Below are positions 54,143-63,138 of a stretch of 64,000 bases of DNA, piece after piece (position 1 is the first letter of the stretch; every line of letters starts with the position of its first letter). This DNA comes from Methanocorpusculum petauri (lineage in GTDB: Archaea > Halobacteriota > Methanomicrobia > Methanomicrobiales > Methanocorpusculaceae). A program made the position numbers and the translations under genes. The stretch is taken from contig NZ_JAPTGB010000001.1 of NCBI RefSeq assembly GCF_026891975.1, forward strand, positions 96,937 to 160,936, in the 5' to 3' direction. Below the pieces are notes generated by a model. That model saw only the letters and a list, made by a program, of their open reading frames with translations, did not search any database and was not told where the DNA came from.

Positions 54143-55534
54143 ATGAATGAATATATTTCCCACCACATCCAATTACATCATATGTCACCCGCTTCCCTTT
54201 CGGATTTTTCTCAGGACAGATTATCCCGCGAGCCGCTTGCAGATTATCTGACGCATTTTATCACGGCATCACAGCCCACCACAAACGAGCATTCACGGGT
54301 TATTGCACTGGATTCCGGATGGGGAACCGGAAAGACGTCCTTTGTGAACATGTGGATGAAGAAACTGGAGGATGCTGACACGTCCTCTTTTGCCTGCCTG
54401 AAGTATAATGCCTGGGAAAATGATGATTCTCCGGATGCATTGATGCCGATTATCTGCAGTTTTCAGCAGCTGATTGATGAGAGTACTGACAAGGGAAAAC
54501 AACAGGCGAAAGACCTTCGAAAGATCATTACTACTTTCGGTTCAGAGGCAATAGGAATGGCGTCTCAATGTTTTGTTGGAGTAAACCTGGTGACAGCGGG
54601 TGAAAGAGCCTATCATAGATACAAGAATGACAAATATCCAAACAGAATTTTTGAAACGTATATGGATCGACAAAAAAACAAGGAGCTTTTCAAAAAATTT
54701 GCAGACGGAGTACGTGACGGGCATAACTATCTCCTTATCTGCATCGATGAGCTGGATCGCTGCCGACCGACCTTTGCCATTGAGACGCTGGAAGTGGTAA
54801 AGCATTTCTTCGATCTGGAGAACGTGATCTTTGTGTTTTCACTGGATATGAAGCAACTCCAGCATTCAATAAAAACAATTTATGGAGATATTGATTCGAT
54901 TGGGTATCTTCAGAGATTCTTTGATTATCAGATATCTCTGCCGGAACCGGATCTTGAGCTATTTCTGCAGGAGAGGCTTACGCTTGATGGCAAGCATCTA
55001 CTTTCTGTAGAGGCTGAATTACTGGGAAAACTAGCGAAACGCTTCTCTATATCATTACGAACGCTCAATGTTATTTGTGAGGAGTATCTGCGTTTTTATC
55101 GAAAAAAAGAGGGTATTACCAAACTGGGCACTCGTAAAGAATATCGAAAAATCTATCTTACGCTTTTTGCCCTGAAGTATGCTCGGCCATTTGAGTATCT
55201 TTCCCTTCTGCAAAATGGAACAAGTATTGAGAATCAGGATGATGTACTATGGATTGAAATATTCGGATGCCGTGATTCCACAATAAAGGAGTATCAGAGT
55301 TGTTATACCGAAGCAGTTGCCAAAACCACTCTCTCAGTGATATTATCCCCAGATAGTGCGGATCGTCAGTTTTATTCACATGTAATTGAACATTTCGTCC
55401 ACCCAGATGCTGACATAGAGACGTATGCAACTACTACAGATCTGAACATTCCGTTATCCACTGTGATCTACAACAACGTTGAGTACGGCTGTATGTTTCT
55501 TCCCATATCTTCCAAACTGAACCCAAAAAAATAA
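54143..55534 (+). CDS. KAP family P-loop NTPase
   Basis: A 463-residue STAND-like ATPase. Walker A GWGTGKTS is at 59-66; Walker B ICIDELDRCRP is at 199-209, the typical KAP signature. The insert near 130-165 (GSEAIGMASQCFVGVNLVTAG) is where TM helices sit in membrane KAP proteins, although it is only mildly hydrophobic here. It is known in several anti-phage proteins, such as PifA. The DNA is AT-rich relative to the following mod ends. Upstream is the four-TM protein, downstream the Mod gene with 69 bp between. Confidence 0.87.
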   Translation: MNEYISHHIQLHHMSPASLSDFSQDRLSREPLADYLTHFITASQPTTNEHSRVIALDSGWGTGKTSFVNMWMKKLEDADTSSFACLKYNAWENDDSPDALMPIICSFQQLIDESTDKGKQQAKDLRKIITTFGSEAIGMASQCFVGVNLVTAGERAYHRYKNDKYPNRIFETYMDRQKNKELFKKFADGVRDGHNYLLICIDELDRCRPTFAIETLEVVKHFFDLENVIFVFSLDMKQLQHSIKTIYGDIDSIGYLQRFFDYQISLPEPDLELFLQERLTLDGKHLLSVEAELLGKLAKRFSISLRTLNVICEEYLRFYRKKEGITKLGTRKEYRKIYLTLFALKYARPFEYLSLLQNGTSIENQDDVLWIEIFGCRDSTIKEYQSCYTEAVAKTTLSVILSPDSADRQFYSHVIEHFVHPDADIETYATTTDLNIPLSTVIYNNVEYGCMFLPISSKLNPKK

Positions 55535-55603
55535 CAACCCATATAACCTCTGCGAACAGAAAAAACATCATCTATCTTACTGCTACCTCCGAGGAAAACA
55601 CCC

Positions 55604-57517
55604 ATGATCGACACCAAACTTACCGGATATACCCCTGATATCGCCGAAGAAAACATCGCCGCTCTCCGCCAGCTCTTCCCGGAGATCTGCTGCGAGGATC
55701 ACATCGACTTCGAGAAATTCCGACAGCTTCTCGGTGAGTACGTAGAGGACGAAAAGGAACGGTACAGCTTTACCTGGAACGGGAAAGGAAGAGCACTCCG
55801 CCTTTCTCAACAGCCAACGCGGGGAACACTGCGGCCCTGTCCGGAGGAGAGCAAAGACTGGGACACGACGGAAAACCTCTACATCGAAGGGGACAATTTG
55901 GAGGTGCTGAAGCTTCTGCAGAAGAGCTATCACGGCAAAGTGAAGATGATCTACATCGATCCTCCGTATAATACGGGAAATGATTTTGTGTATCCGGATG
56001 ATTACGCGGATAATTTGGGGAATTATCTGAGGATGACTGGGCAGGTTGATGATGCGGGGAAAGCATATTCATCAAATACTGAAAATAATGGTCGCTATCA
56101 TTCCGACTGGCTGAATATGATGTATCCTCGCCTGCGGCTGGCGAGGAATCTTTTACGAGATGATGGGGCAATATTCATCAGTATTGATGACAATGAGGCG
56201 AGTAATCTGCGGAAAATTTGTGATGAAATTTTTGGGGAAACTAATTTTGTTGCACAAATTATTTGGGAACGAGCTTTTGCCCCTGTCAATCTTATGAAAC
56301 AGTTTTCTACAAGTCACGATTACATTTTGGTTTATGCAAAGAATGTGGATGATCTCGTTTGTTACGGATTATTACGAACAAGTGAAGCAGACGACCGTTA
56401 TCAAAATCCCGATAATGATCCTCGCGGTGTTTGGAGTTCAAGTGATATGTCAGTTGGACCTGCCGTACAAGCAAATATTTACCCGATTACAACACCATCA
56501 GGTCGTATTGTAGAGCCTCCAGCTGGGCGCAGCTGGAGGCTCTCCAAAAACGCGTTTTTGGAGAGACTCCAAGATAACCAAATTTGGTTTGGGGAAGATG
56601 GTAATGGTGTTCCACGAATAAAGAGATTTTTGTCCAACTTGCGTAAAGAAGGTATAACTCCAATGACTGTATGGAAGTTTACAGAAGTCGGGCATACGCA
56701 AGATGCAAAGAAAAAATTGAATCAATTATTTGGTGGACACGCTATCTTCGATTATCCCAAAGGTGTTCCATTAATTCATCGTATGTTGTCCTTGTACACA
56801 AAAAGTGATGCCATAATCCTCGACTTCTTCTCCGGCTCTGCCACCACCGCCCACGCCGTCATGCAGCTCAACGCCGAGGACGGAGGACACCGCAGATTCA
56901 TCATGGTCCAGCTTCCGGAACCCTGCAAAGAAGGCTCCGAAGCGTACAAAGCGGGATACAAAACCATCTGCGATATCGGCAAAGAACGCATCCGCCGTGC
57001 TGGAGAAAAGATCAAAACAGAACTCCGCGAGAAATCCGGAGGCCAGACCACCCTTGACGGCTCCGGCACATCCATGAACCCCGACGATCTGGACATAGGC
57101 TTCAAAGTCTTCAAACTCGACACCTCGAACATCCTCGCCTGGCAGCCCGACACCAGCAACCTCAACCAGACCCTTACTGACTACGTAGACAACCTTGACC
57201 CGAACCGCTCAGAACTTGATCTTGTCTATGAACTCATGATCAAAGAAGGCCTCTCCCTCACCGAACAGATCGAAGAGAGAACTATCGCCGGAAAGAACAT
57301 CTACTCCATCGGCTGCGGCCTTCTCCAGATCTGCCTCGACGATCACATCACCGCCGCCCTCGTCCGGGAAATGGTAAACCACAAACCCGAAGAAAACCTG
57401 GATGCCTGGCGTGTCATCTTCAAAGACAACGGCTTTGCCTCCGACAGCGACAAACTCAATGCACGGGAAATTCTCAAAGCGGCGGGTCTTGCAGAAGACG
57501 CATTCAGGACGATCTGA
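55604..57517 (+). CDS. mod: Type III restriction DNA methyltransferase (Mod)
   Basis: A 637-residue adenine-N6 methyltransferase of the beta order: DPPYNTG (119-125) precedes FSGSATTAH (about 408). It would both methylate one strand of the target and give sequence recognition to the Res nuclease. GAGG lies 9 bases before the start. The middle (about 56,000-56,800), which includes the target-recognition part, is AT-rich and differs in codon use from both ends. Two perfect palindromes abut at 56512-56565 within this part. Frame is intact. It stands 13 bp before the next gene. Confidence 0.93.
   Translation: MIDTKLTGYTPDIAEENIAALRQLFPEICCEDHIDFEKFRQLLGEYVEDEKERYSFTWNGKGRALRLSQQPTRGTLRPCPEESKDWDTTENLYIEGDNLEVLKLLQKSYHGKVKMIYIDPPYNTGNDFVYPDDYADNLGNYLRMTGQVDDAGKAYSSNTENNGRYHSDWLNMMYPRLRLARNLLRDDGAIFISIDDNEASNLRKICDEIFGETNFVAQIIWERAFAPVNLMKQFSTSHDYILVYAKNVDDLVCYGLLRTSEADDRYQNPDNDPRGVWSSSDMSVGPAVQANIYPITTPSGRIVEPPAGRSWRLSKNAFLERLQDNQIWFGEDGNGVPRIKRFLSNLRKEGITPMTVWKFTEVGHTQDAKKKLNQLFGGHAIFDYPKGVPLIHRMLSLYTKSDAIILDFFSGSATTAHAVMQLNAEDGGHRRFIMVQLPEPCKEGSEAYKAGYKTICDIGKERIRRAGEKIKTELREKSGGQTTLDGSGTSMNPDDLDIGFKVFKLDTSNILAWQPDTSNLNQTLTDYVDNLDPNRSELDLVYELMIKEGLSLTEQIEERTIAGKNIYSIGCGLLQICLDDHITAALVREMVNHKPEENLDAWRVIFKDNGFASDSDKLNAREILKAAGLAEDAFRTI
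56512..56565. repeat. Two abutting perfect palindromes inside mod
   Basis: Stem 1 has arms AGAGCCTCCAGCT (56512-56524) and its reverse complement (56531-56543) around GGGCGC. Stem 2 is a 26-bp palindrome without loop at 56540-56565, centred on AAAAACGCGTTTTT. They overlap by four bases. The coding frame reads straight through (PAGRSWRLSKNAFLERL). Confidence 0.9.
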
Positions 57518-57530
57518 AGGAGAACAGGAA

Positions 57531-58436
57531 ATGCTGCCAGATCAGAAGAGGAATACCGAAGTTACTGAAAAGAAATCCATTTATGATTTTTTATCTGGGG
57601 AGATGAACGTCACAAAAGAGATATATAAACTCGCAGATCTGTTTGAAAGAAAAGATATTGTTCGGGTTCGTCACAAATATTCCATTGGTACTGATATTTC
57701 ATTAGAACAATGGGTTGCCGGTTTATTTCTTGGATGGAACGGAAGAGGATCCTATCTCACCCCAAATGAACTAAAACGAGACATGGAAATCGCAGATATT
57801 AAAAATAAAGTCCCAAATGAATTACAAACTACCCTCTATCTGGAATATCTGCTCAATATGATACAGCTGTTTGAAAGAGAAAGACATTTGCTTAAGTCTC
57901 AGTCAGTTTCAATTCAAACGCCAGTTTATCAGGCATTGATAGATAACCTTTCACTCCTCTTATCCCAACTCAACCTAACAACCGTACAAAAAGAGCGGGG
58001 AATCACCATCCTTGTCCCTGAAAGCCCAGTTGTCACCGAAGCCGTTGAGATCGTAGAAAAACCTGACGTCAAACTCGCCATCCTTGAATACAATCACATT
58101 ACCAACCGTAACAACCTCTCTGAAAAATGGAAGATACTGCAAATCCTTGCACACGACTTCGAACCAAGACGGAATGAACTTGAAAAAACCAGCGAAGGGA
58201 AAAATCTGGCCTCTGACCTTGGTTTTCTCTTCAACAAACTCAACATCCGCCACAACAACACCGAAGGAAAGAAAGCTGTCCCTGCAATACAGAACATGCC
58301 GGAAAAAGACCTACTGGAATGGTATGACACCACCTACCGGCTCTATCTCACCGCTGTCCTTCTCCATGACTACGCCAACGACAAAAAACAACAGGCAAAA
58401 ATCACAGCCCTCAAAGCAGTGGTGAACCCCAGATGA
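57531..58436 (+). CDS. Unknown protein between Mod and KilA-N
   Basis: A 301-residue protein. AAGGAG lies before the start; 13 bp separate it from mod and the stop overlaps the next gene (ATGA). It is soluble and helical: FLGWNGRGSYLTPNELKRDM, YLEYLLNMIQLFERERHLL and a C-terminal DTTYRLYLTAVLLHDYANDKK. No domain is recognised. The middle has VVTEAVEIVEKPDVKLAILEY. Inserted in the mod-res operon in the same place as other variable accessory genes. Confidence 0.8.
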   Translation: MLPDQKRNTEVTEKKSIYDFLSGEMNVTKEIYKLADLFERKDIVRVRHKYSIGTDISLEQWVAGLFLGWNGRGSYLTPNELKRDMEIADIKNKVPNELQTTLYLEYLLNMIQLFERERHLLKSQSVSIQTPVYQALIDNLSLLLSQLNLTTVQKERGITILVPESPVVTEAVEIVEKPDVKLAILEYNHITNRNNLSEKWKILQILAHDFEPRRNELEKTSEGKNLASDLGFLFNKLNIRHNNTEGKKAVPAIQNMPEKDLLEWYDTTYRLYLTAVLLHDYANDKKQQAKITALKAVVNPR

Positions 58437-59281
58437 CTCCGGCAAAAATAACCGTCCAGAACACTCCCATAACCATCACCGCCAAAAACAACAATGACTA
58501 CATCTGCATAACCGACATGGCAAAAGCCAGAAACGACGACAGCAGAGCAGCCGACATCATCAAAAACTGGATCCGCAACAGAGCAACCCTGGAATTCCTC
58601 GGCACCTGGGAACTTCTCTACAACCCGGATTTTAAAGTGGTCGAATTCGACCACCTTAGAATGCAGGCCGGCCTCCCCACCTTCACCCTCAGCATCGGAG
58701 AATGGATCGAAAAAACCAACGCAATCGGCCTGACCGTCGAACGCGGACGATACGGAGGTACTTACGCCCACAAAGACATAGCCTTCGAATTCGGTTCCGC
58801 CATCAGTCCCACCTTCAAACTCTACCTCATCAAAGAATACCAACGGCTCAAAGAACAGGACAACGACCCCCAGCAGCTCGAATGGAACGCCAAACGCTTC
58901 CTCACCAAAACGAACTACCTCATACAAACTGACGCCGTCAAAAACTACATCATCCCCCAGACCAACTACACCAAAACAACCGAATGGCTCGCCTACGCCG
59001 ACGAAGCCGACCTCATCAACGTCGCCCTCTTCGGCTGCACCGCAAAACAGTGGCGTGACGCAAACCCCGAACTTGCCAAAACCGCCAACATCCGCGACTA
59101 CGCCACCATCAACGAACTCGCCATCCTCTCCAACCTCCAGACCCACAACGCCGAACTCATCAAACAAAACATCAGCAAAGAACAACGATTCACCACCCTC
59201 ACAGAAATCGCCCGGTACCAAACCAAAGTACTCACTGAAGCAGAAAAAATCCGTACAAACCCTCAGGAGCTGAAACCATGA
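58433..59281 (+). CDS. KilA-N domain protein
   Basis: A 282-residue protein. The KilA-N DNA-binding domain (about residues 15-145) is very clear: YICITDMAKARN, NWIRNRATLEFLGTWE, PDFKVVEFDHLRMQAGLPTF, EWIEKTNAIGL and GRYGGTYAHKDIAFEFGSAI with FKLYLIKEYQRLK. The second half is helical (TKTTEWLAYADEADLINVALFG). KilA-N proteins come from phages and are often in defence operons as regulators or sensors. It overlaps both neighbours by four bases. Its coding sequence holds a palindrome repeated at the res stop. Confidence 0.92.
   Translation: MTPAKITVQNTPITITAKNNNDYICITDMAKARNDDSRAADIIKNWIRNRATLEFLGTWELLYNPDFKVVEFDHLRMQAGLPTFTLSIGEWIEKTNAIGLTVERGRYGGTYAHKDIAFEFGSAISPTFKLYLIKEYQRLKEQDNDPQQLEWNAKRFLTKTNYLIQTDAVKNYIIPQTNYTKTTEWLAYADEADLINVALFGCTAKQWRDANPELAKTANIRDYATINELAILSNLQTHNAELIKQNISKEQRFTTLTEIARYQTKVLTEAEKIRTNPQELKP
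58633..58660. repeat. Palindrome copy 1 (inside kilA-N)
   Basis: An 18-bp perfect core GTGGTCGAATTCGACCAC at 58637-58654 with matching flanks; the 28-bp sequence equals 62224-62251 at 27 positions. It encodes KVVEFDHLR of the conserved KilA-N core. Confidence 0.9.
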
Positions 59282-62226
59282 AACTCAGATTCGACGCCAA
59301 CCTCCCCTACCAGGACACCGCAGTCACCTCCGCCGTCCGACTCTTCAGCGGACAGACAACCGCCCACTCCAGCTTCACCATCTCCGCCTACAACGGTCAG
59401 ATCGGACTCGGCGAAAGTCCCAACGGCATTGGTATCGGCAACAAACTCAATATCAGCGACGACGAAATCACCCAAAACCTTCGGCAGATCCAGCTCGAAA
59501 ACGGACTCCCCCAACAAACTCAGCAGCTCAACGGCAACTACGACTTCGACATAGAAATGGAAACCGGAACCGGTAAAACCTACGTCTACACCAAAACCAT
59601 CCTCGAACTCAACAAAACCTACGGCTTCGCCAAATTCATCATCGTCGTCCCCAACATCGCCATCAAAGAAGGAGTCGCAAAATCACTCGAAATCACAAAA
59701 GACCACTTCAACGCACAATACCGCAACCTCACCTACGACAACTTCATCTACGACAGCCAAAAACTCGAACAGATCCGGGACTTCGCAACCGCCGACACCG
59801 TAAAAATCATGATCATCAACATCGATGCATTCCGCAAAAGCTTCGATGATCCCGCAAAAGAAACCAAATCTAACATCATCCACCGCCCAAACGACAAACT
59901 CAACGGCATGCGGCCCATCGACCTCATCGCAGAAACCAACCCCATCCTCATCATCGACGAACCCCAGAGCGTCGACACCACCCCAAAAGCAAAAGAAGCA
60001 ATCCGCTCCCTCAACCCCCTCTGCATCCTTCGATACTCCGCAACCCATGTCGAAAAACACAACCTCCTCTACAAACTCGACGCTGTCGACAGCTACGACC
60101 TCGGCCTCGTCAAACAGATAGAAGTAGCAGGATTCACCACCAAAGACAACCACAACACCCCCTACCTCTGCCTCAAATCAGCCCAAAACAAAAACGGCAG
60201 CATCACCGCAAAACTTGAAATGGACATCCTCGAAAAAGGCAGCATCAAACGAAAAACAGTATCCGTCAAAGCCGGTGATGACCTCTACGAAAAATCCAAA
60301 GGCCGGGATGTCTATGACAACCTCCTCATCAACGACATATCCTGCGAACCGGGAAACGAACACATCACCCTCTCCCGCGATCCCGGAACCCTTCACAAAG
60401 GAGAAATCTATGGAGAGATCGACCCGCTCATCATCAAAGAACACCAGATCAGCAGAACAATTCAGGAACACCTTGACAAAGAACTCCGCCTCAACCCCAA
60501 AGGCATCAAAGTACTCAGCCTCTTCTTCCTCGACAAAGTTGCAAACTACTACGGAGACGACAACAAAAAAGGAACCGGCCCATATGCCAAAATCTTTGAA
60601 CGCGAGTACAAAAAAATCATCTCCCAGGAAAAATACAAACACCTCCGGCACGCAGAAGTTCCAGTCGACACAGTTCACGACGGCTACTTCTCCCGCGACA
60701 AACAGAAAAAAGCCAAAGACACCAAAGGAGAATCCGACGCGGACAACGACGCATACAACCTCATCATGAAAGAAAAAGAAAAACTCCTCTCCTTCGACTG
60801 CCCCATACGGTTCATCTTCTCCCACTCCGCCCTCAGAGAAGGATGGGACAACCCCAACGTTTTCCAGATATGCACCCTCAATGAAACCACCAGTGAAACC
60901 AAAAAACGTCAGGAAATCGGGCGGGGCCTCCGTCTTTGTGTCGACCAGACTGGAGAACGCCAGCATGACCGTACAATCAACATACTGACCGTCATGGCAA
61001 ACGAAAGCTACGAAGAATTTGCCGCAGAACTTCAGACAGAATACGAACGAGATGGAGGCATCCGCTTTGGCATACTCGAAACACACAGCTTCGCCAACAT
61101 CCAGACCCAGACCGGAACAGAAACGACTCCCCTGGGCGCAGACAAATCTGCAGAACTCTACCAAAAATTCCTTGAAACCGGCTACATCGATCAAAAAGGA
61201 AACATTTTGGATACACTCAGACAGGCACTCAAAGAGGACTCCCTTCAGGTACCAGAAGCGTTCACTCCTCTCAAAGATTCCATTGCTGCGATCTGCAAAA
61301 AAGCCGCAGGCAGCCTCAATATCCGCTCTGCGGACGCCAAAAAACTCATCAAACGCAACAAACAGATACTTCTCAGTGAAGACTTCAAAACACTCTGGGA
61401 TAAAATCAAATACAAAACCACCTATGCAGTTGAATTTGACAGCACCAAACTCATACAAAACTGCATTGACCGGATGCAGAATCTCATCATCAGCAGACCA
61501 AAACTCATCTACACCAAAGCAGAACTCAACATTGCCGAAGGAGGAGTTGACGCAACAGAAAACGTCCGTCAAACCGACTCTCTTGAAACTGCCTCAGGCC
61601 CCCTTCCGGATCTCATCATGTACCTCCAGAACAGAACCGGTCTGACCCGCAAAACACTCACACTACTCCTCACCCAAAGCAACACTCTCGATAAGTTCCT
61701 GAGAAATCCGCAAAAATACATGGATGAAGTCGGAAAGATCATCCTTTCTGAAATGCGACAGCTCTTGATTGACGGAATCAAATACACGCGCCTTGGCAGC
61801 GAAGATTACTACACCATGGAACTGATCTTCCCGGATCAGGTACTCACCGGTTACCTCAAAGACAACATTGTGGATAGTAAAAAATCACCCTATGATTATG
61901 TCCTCTGTGACAGCCAAAATGAATGCGGATTTGCAGAAAAGTTTGAACAAAACGCGGATATAAAGCTCTATGCAAAACTTCCGGATGAGTTCAAAATCCC
62001 CACACCGTTAGGATCCTACAACCCTGACTGGGCAGTACTCATCGAAAAGAACGGGATTGAGAAACTGTACTTCGTACTGGAAACGAAAGCAAGCCTTGAA
62101 ACATCACAGCTCCGGCCGTCAGAATCCGGTAAAATCACCTGCGGCAGAAAGCATTTCGAAGCACTGAACACAGGAATAACCTTTGAACCGGTAAGCAGTT
62201 TCGAAGATTTTATCGAAAATATCTAA
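59278..62226 (+). CDS. res: Type III restriction endonuclease (Res)
   Basis: A 982-residue translocase-nuclease. Walker A METGTGKT is at 94-101; DEPQ near residue 228 replaces DEAH, as is usual in this family; RYSATH (motif III) and QEIGRGLRL (motif VI near 545) follow. The C-terminal nuclease shows DWAVLIEKNG, then VLETKAS near residues 917-939 (PD-ExK). Paired with Mod it cuts DNA 25-27 bp from the site after ATP-driven diffusion. It overlaps the kilA-N stop by four bases. The Res C terminus is more AT-rich than the start. Confidence 0.94.
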   Translation: MKLRFDANLPYQDTAVTSAVRLFSGQTTAHSSFTISAYNGQIGLGESPNGIGIGNKLNISDDEITQNLRQIQLENGLPQQTQQLNGNYDFDIEMETGTGKTYVYTKTILELNKTYGFAKFIIVVPNIAIKEGVAKSLEITKDHFNAQYRNLTYDNFIYDSQKLEQIRDFATADTVKIMIINIDAFRKSFDDPAKETKSNIIHRPNDKLNGMRPIDLIAETNPILIIDEPQSVDTTPKAKEAIRSLNPLCILRYSATHVEKHNLLYKLDAVDSYDLGLVKQIEVAGFTTKDNHNTPYLCLKSAQNKNGSITAKLEMDILEKGSIKRKTVSVKAGDDLYEKSKGRDVYDNLLINDISCEPGNEHITLSRDPGTLHKGEIYGEIDPLIIKEHQISRTIQEHLDKELRLNPKGIKVLSLFFLDKVANYYGDDNKKGTGPYAKIFEREYKKIISQEKYKHLRHAEVPVDTVHDGYFSRDKQKKAKDTKGESDADNDAYNLIMKEKEKLLSFDCPIRFIFSHSALREGWDNPNVFQICTLNETTSETKKRQEIGRGLRLCVDQTGERQHDRTINILTVMANESYEEFAAELQTEYERDGGIRFGILETHSFANIQTQTGTETTPLGADKSAELYQKFLETGYIDQKGNILDTLRQALKEDSLQVPEAFTPLKDSIAAICKKAAGSLNIRSADAKKLIKRNKQILLSEDFKTLWDKIKYKTTYAVEFDSTKLIQNCIDRMQNLIISRPKLIYTKAELNIAEGGVDATENVRQTDSLETASGPLPDLIMYLQNRTGLTRKTLTLLLTQSNTLDKFLRNPQKYMDEVGKIILSEMRQLLIDGIKYTRLGSEDYYTMELIFPDQVLTGYLKDNIVDSKKSPYDYVLCDSQNECGFAEKFEQNADIKLYAKLPDEFKIPTPLGSYNPDWAVLIEKNGIEKLYFVLETKASLETSQLRPSESGKITCGRKHFEALNTGITFEPVSSFEDFIENI

Positions 62227-62251
62227 AGTGGTCGAATTCGACCACTTTAGA
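62222..62251. repeat. Palindrome copy 2 (across the res stop codon)
   Basis: A perfect 30-bp inverted repeat without loop, centred on GAATTC. The res stop TAA (62224-62226) lies within its left arm. The core is the same as in kilA-N. Translated in the kilA-N frame it gives KVVEFDHFR. No T-run follows, so it is not a typical terminator. Confidence 0.92.
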
Positions 62252-62925
62252 CCCTCCTTACCTCCCCCTCAAAATTCGGAAAACCTATCGACAACACCGA
62301 ACCATCCGCAATCCTTCCCGCATCAAAAAACTGCAACCGAAACCCCCTCCTCCCCAAGGGCACTTTCACACCGCATGGTCACCCCTTCAAATACTCCCGC
62401 AACCAACTATCCAGTACCAACCGGTTCCCCGCAGGACCAGACACCCTGCCAAGAACCGCCTCTGCGAAACAGAGATCCCATCACGCTCCGGTCGTGCAAC
62501 CTACCGATAGTCACGAACAAGCCTCACGTTCACACCCCCCGAACCTCTGAGCCCGGATGTCAATGGACTCCCGCAGAAGACAGCCGGCCGCACCACAAAC
62601 CAGTGCCCGGCGCATTCAGGGACACGGGCACACCCACGCCCGAACATCAACAACACAAAAAAACAGGCCACCGCAGAGAGCGAACGCTCTCCCGCAAGCC
62701 CGCACAGACATCAGAACACCCCACAGTACCGCATACCCCCGCACACCCTGCGGAAATGCCGCACACCACCACACACTCCCCCACAAAACCACCAAAAAAC
62801 ACACAAAAGAACACAAAAACACACAAAACGTGTCAGAAAAACAACCCATTAAACCCCTGCACCGCCAACAAAGAAATGGGGAAGCGGAAAACCCCACACC
62901 AAACCCGCAAAAACATAGACCACCC
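62252..62925. other. 674-bp C/A-rich region without a supported gene
   Basis: A 233-codon frame at 62228-62929 has low-complexity Pro/Thr/His composition without start context, and I do not call it. The + strand is very C-rich, and the end is full of ACACAAAA runs. No RNA or repeat is seen. Confidence 0.5.
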
Positions 62926-63138
62926 ATGACACAACAACGCCCAAGAATCCGAAAAAACCTCGGACAGCTCATGCAGGAAACCTCCCGCCAGAACTACACC
63001 GTAGGCATCCACGTCCTCGCAACCGAAGAAATGGCAACCGACATCGTCAACACCATCCGCACAACCGGCATGGCACGCAGCGACGCAATCCGCCACATCC
63101 TCAAAAAAGGACTCGACCAGATCAAAAAAGAACCATGA
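62926..63138 (+). CDS. Small ribbon-helix-helix-like protein
   Basis: A 70-residue protein starting MTQQRPRIRKNL. The pattern strand YTVGIHVLAT, helix MATDIVNTIRTTG and helix RSDAIRHILKKGLDQI fits a ribbon-helix-helix DNA-binding fold, as in plasmid partition and toxin-antitoxin regulators. The longer upstream frame is not favoured. It is the first gene after the defence island. Confidence 0.65.
   Translation: MTQQRPRIRKNLGQLMQETSRQNYTVGIHVLATEEMATDIVNTIRTTGMARSDAIRHILKKGLDQIKKEP

Noticed and set aside
58370..59221. 283-codon minus-strand open frame
   Set aside because: Shadow of kilA-N, whose own domain is unmistakable.
60178..61572. 464-codon minus-strand open frame
   Set aside because: It lies wholly within res in the opposite frame and has Phe/Val/Gly-rich composition caused by the C-rich codons of res.
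47814..62226. DISARM or BREX system
   Set aside because: A helicase and a PLD-like part are present, but there is no DUF1998 protein, no BrxL/PglZ and no cytosine methylase; the core is type III mod/res.
62228..62929. 233-codon frame after res
   Set aside because: Low-complexity Pro/Thr/His composition; its first codons are only the palindrome copy; no ribosome binding site.
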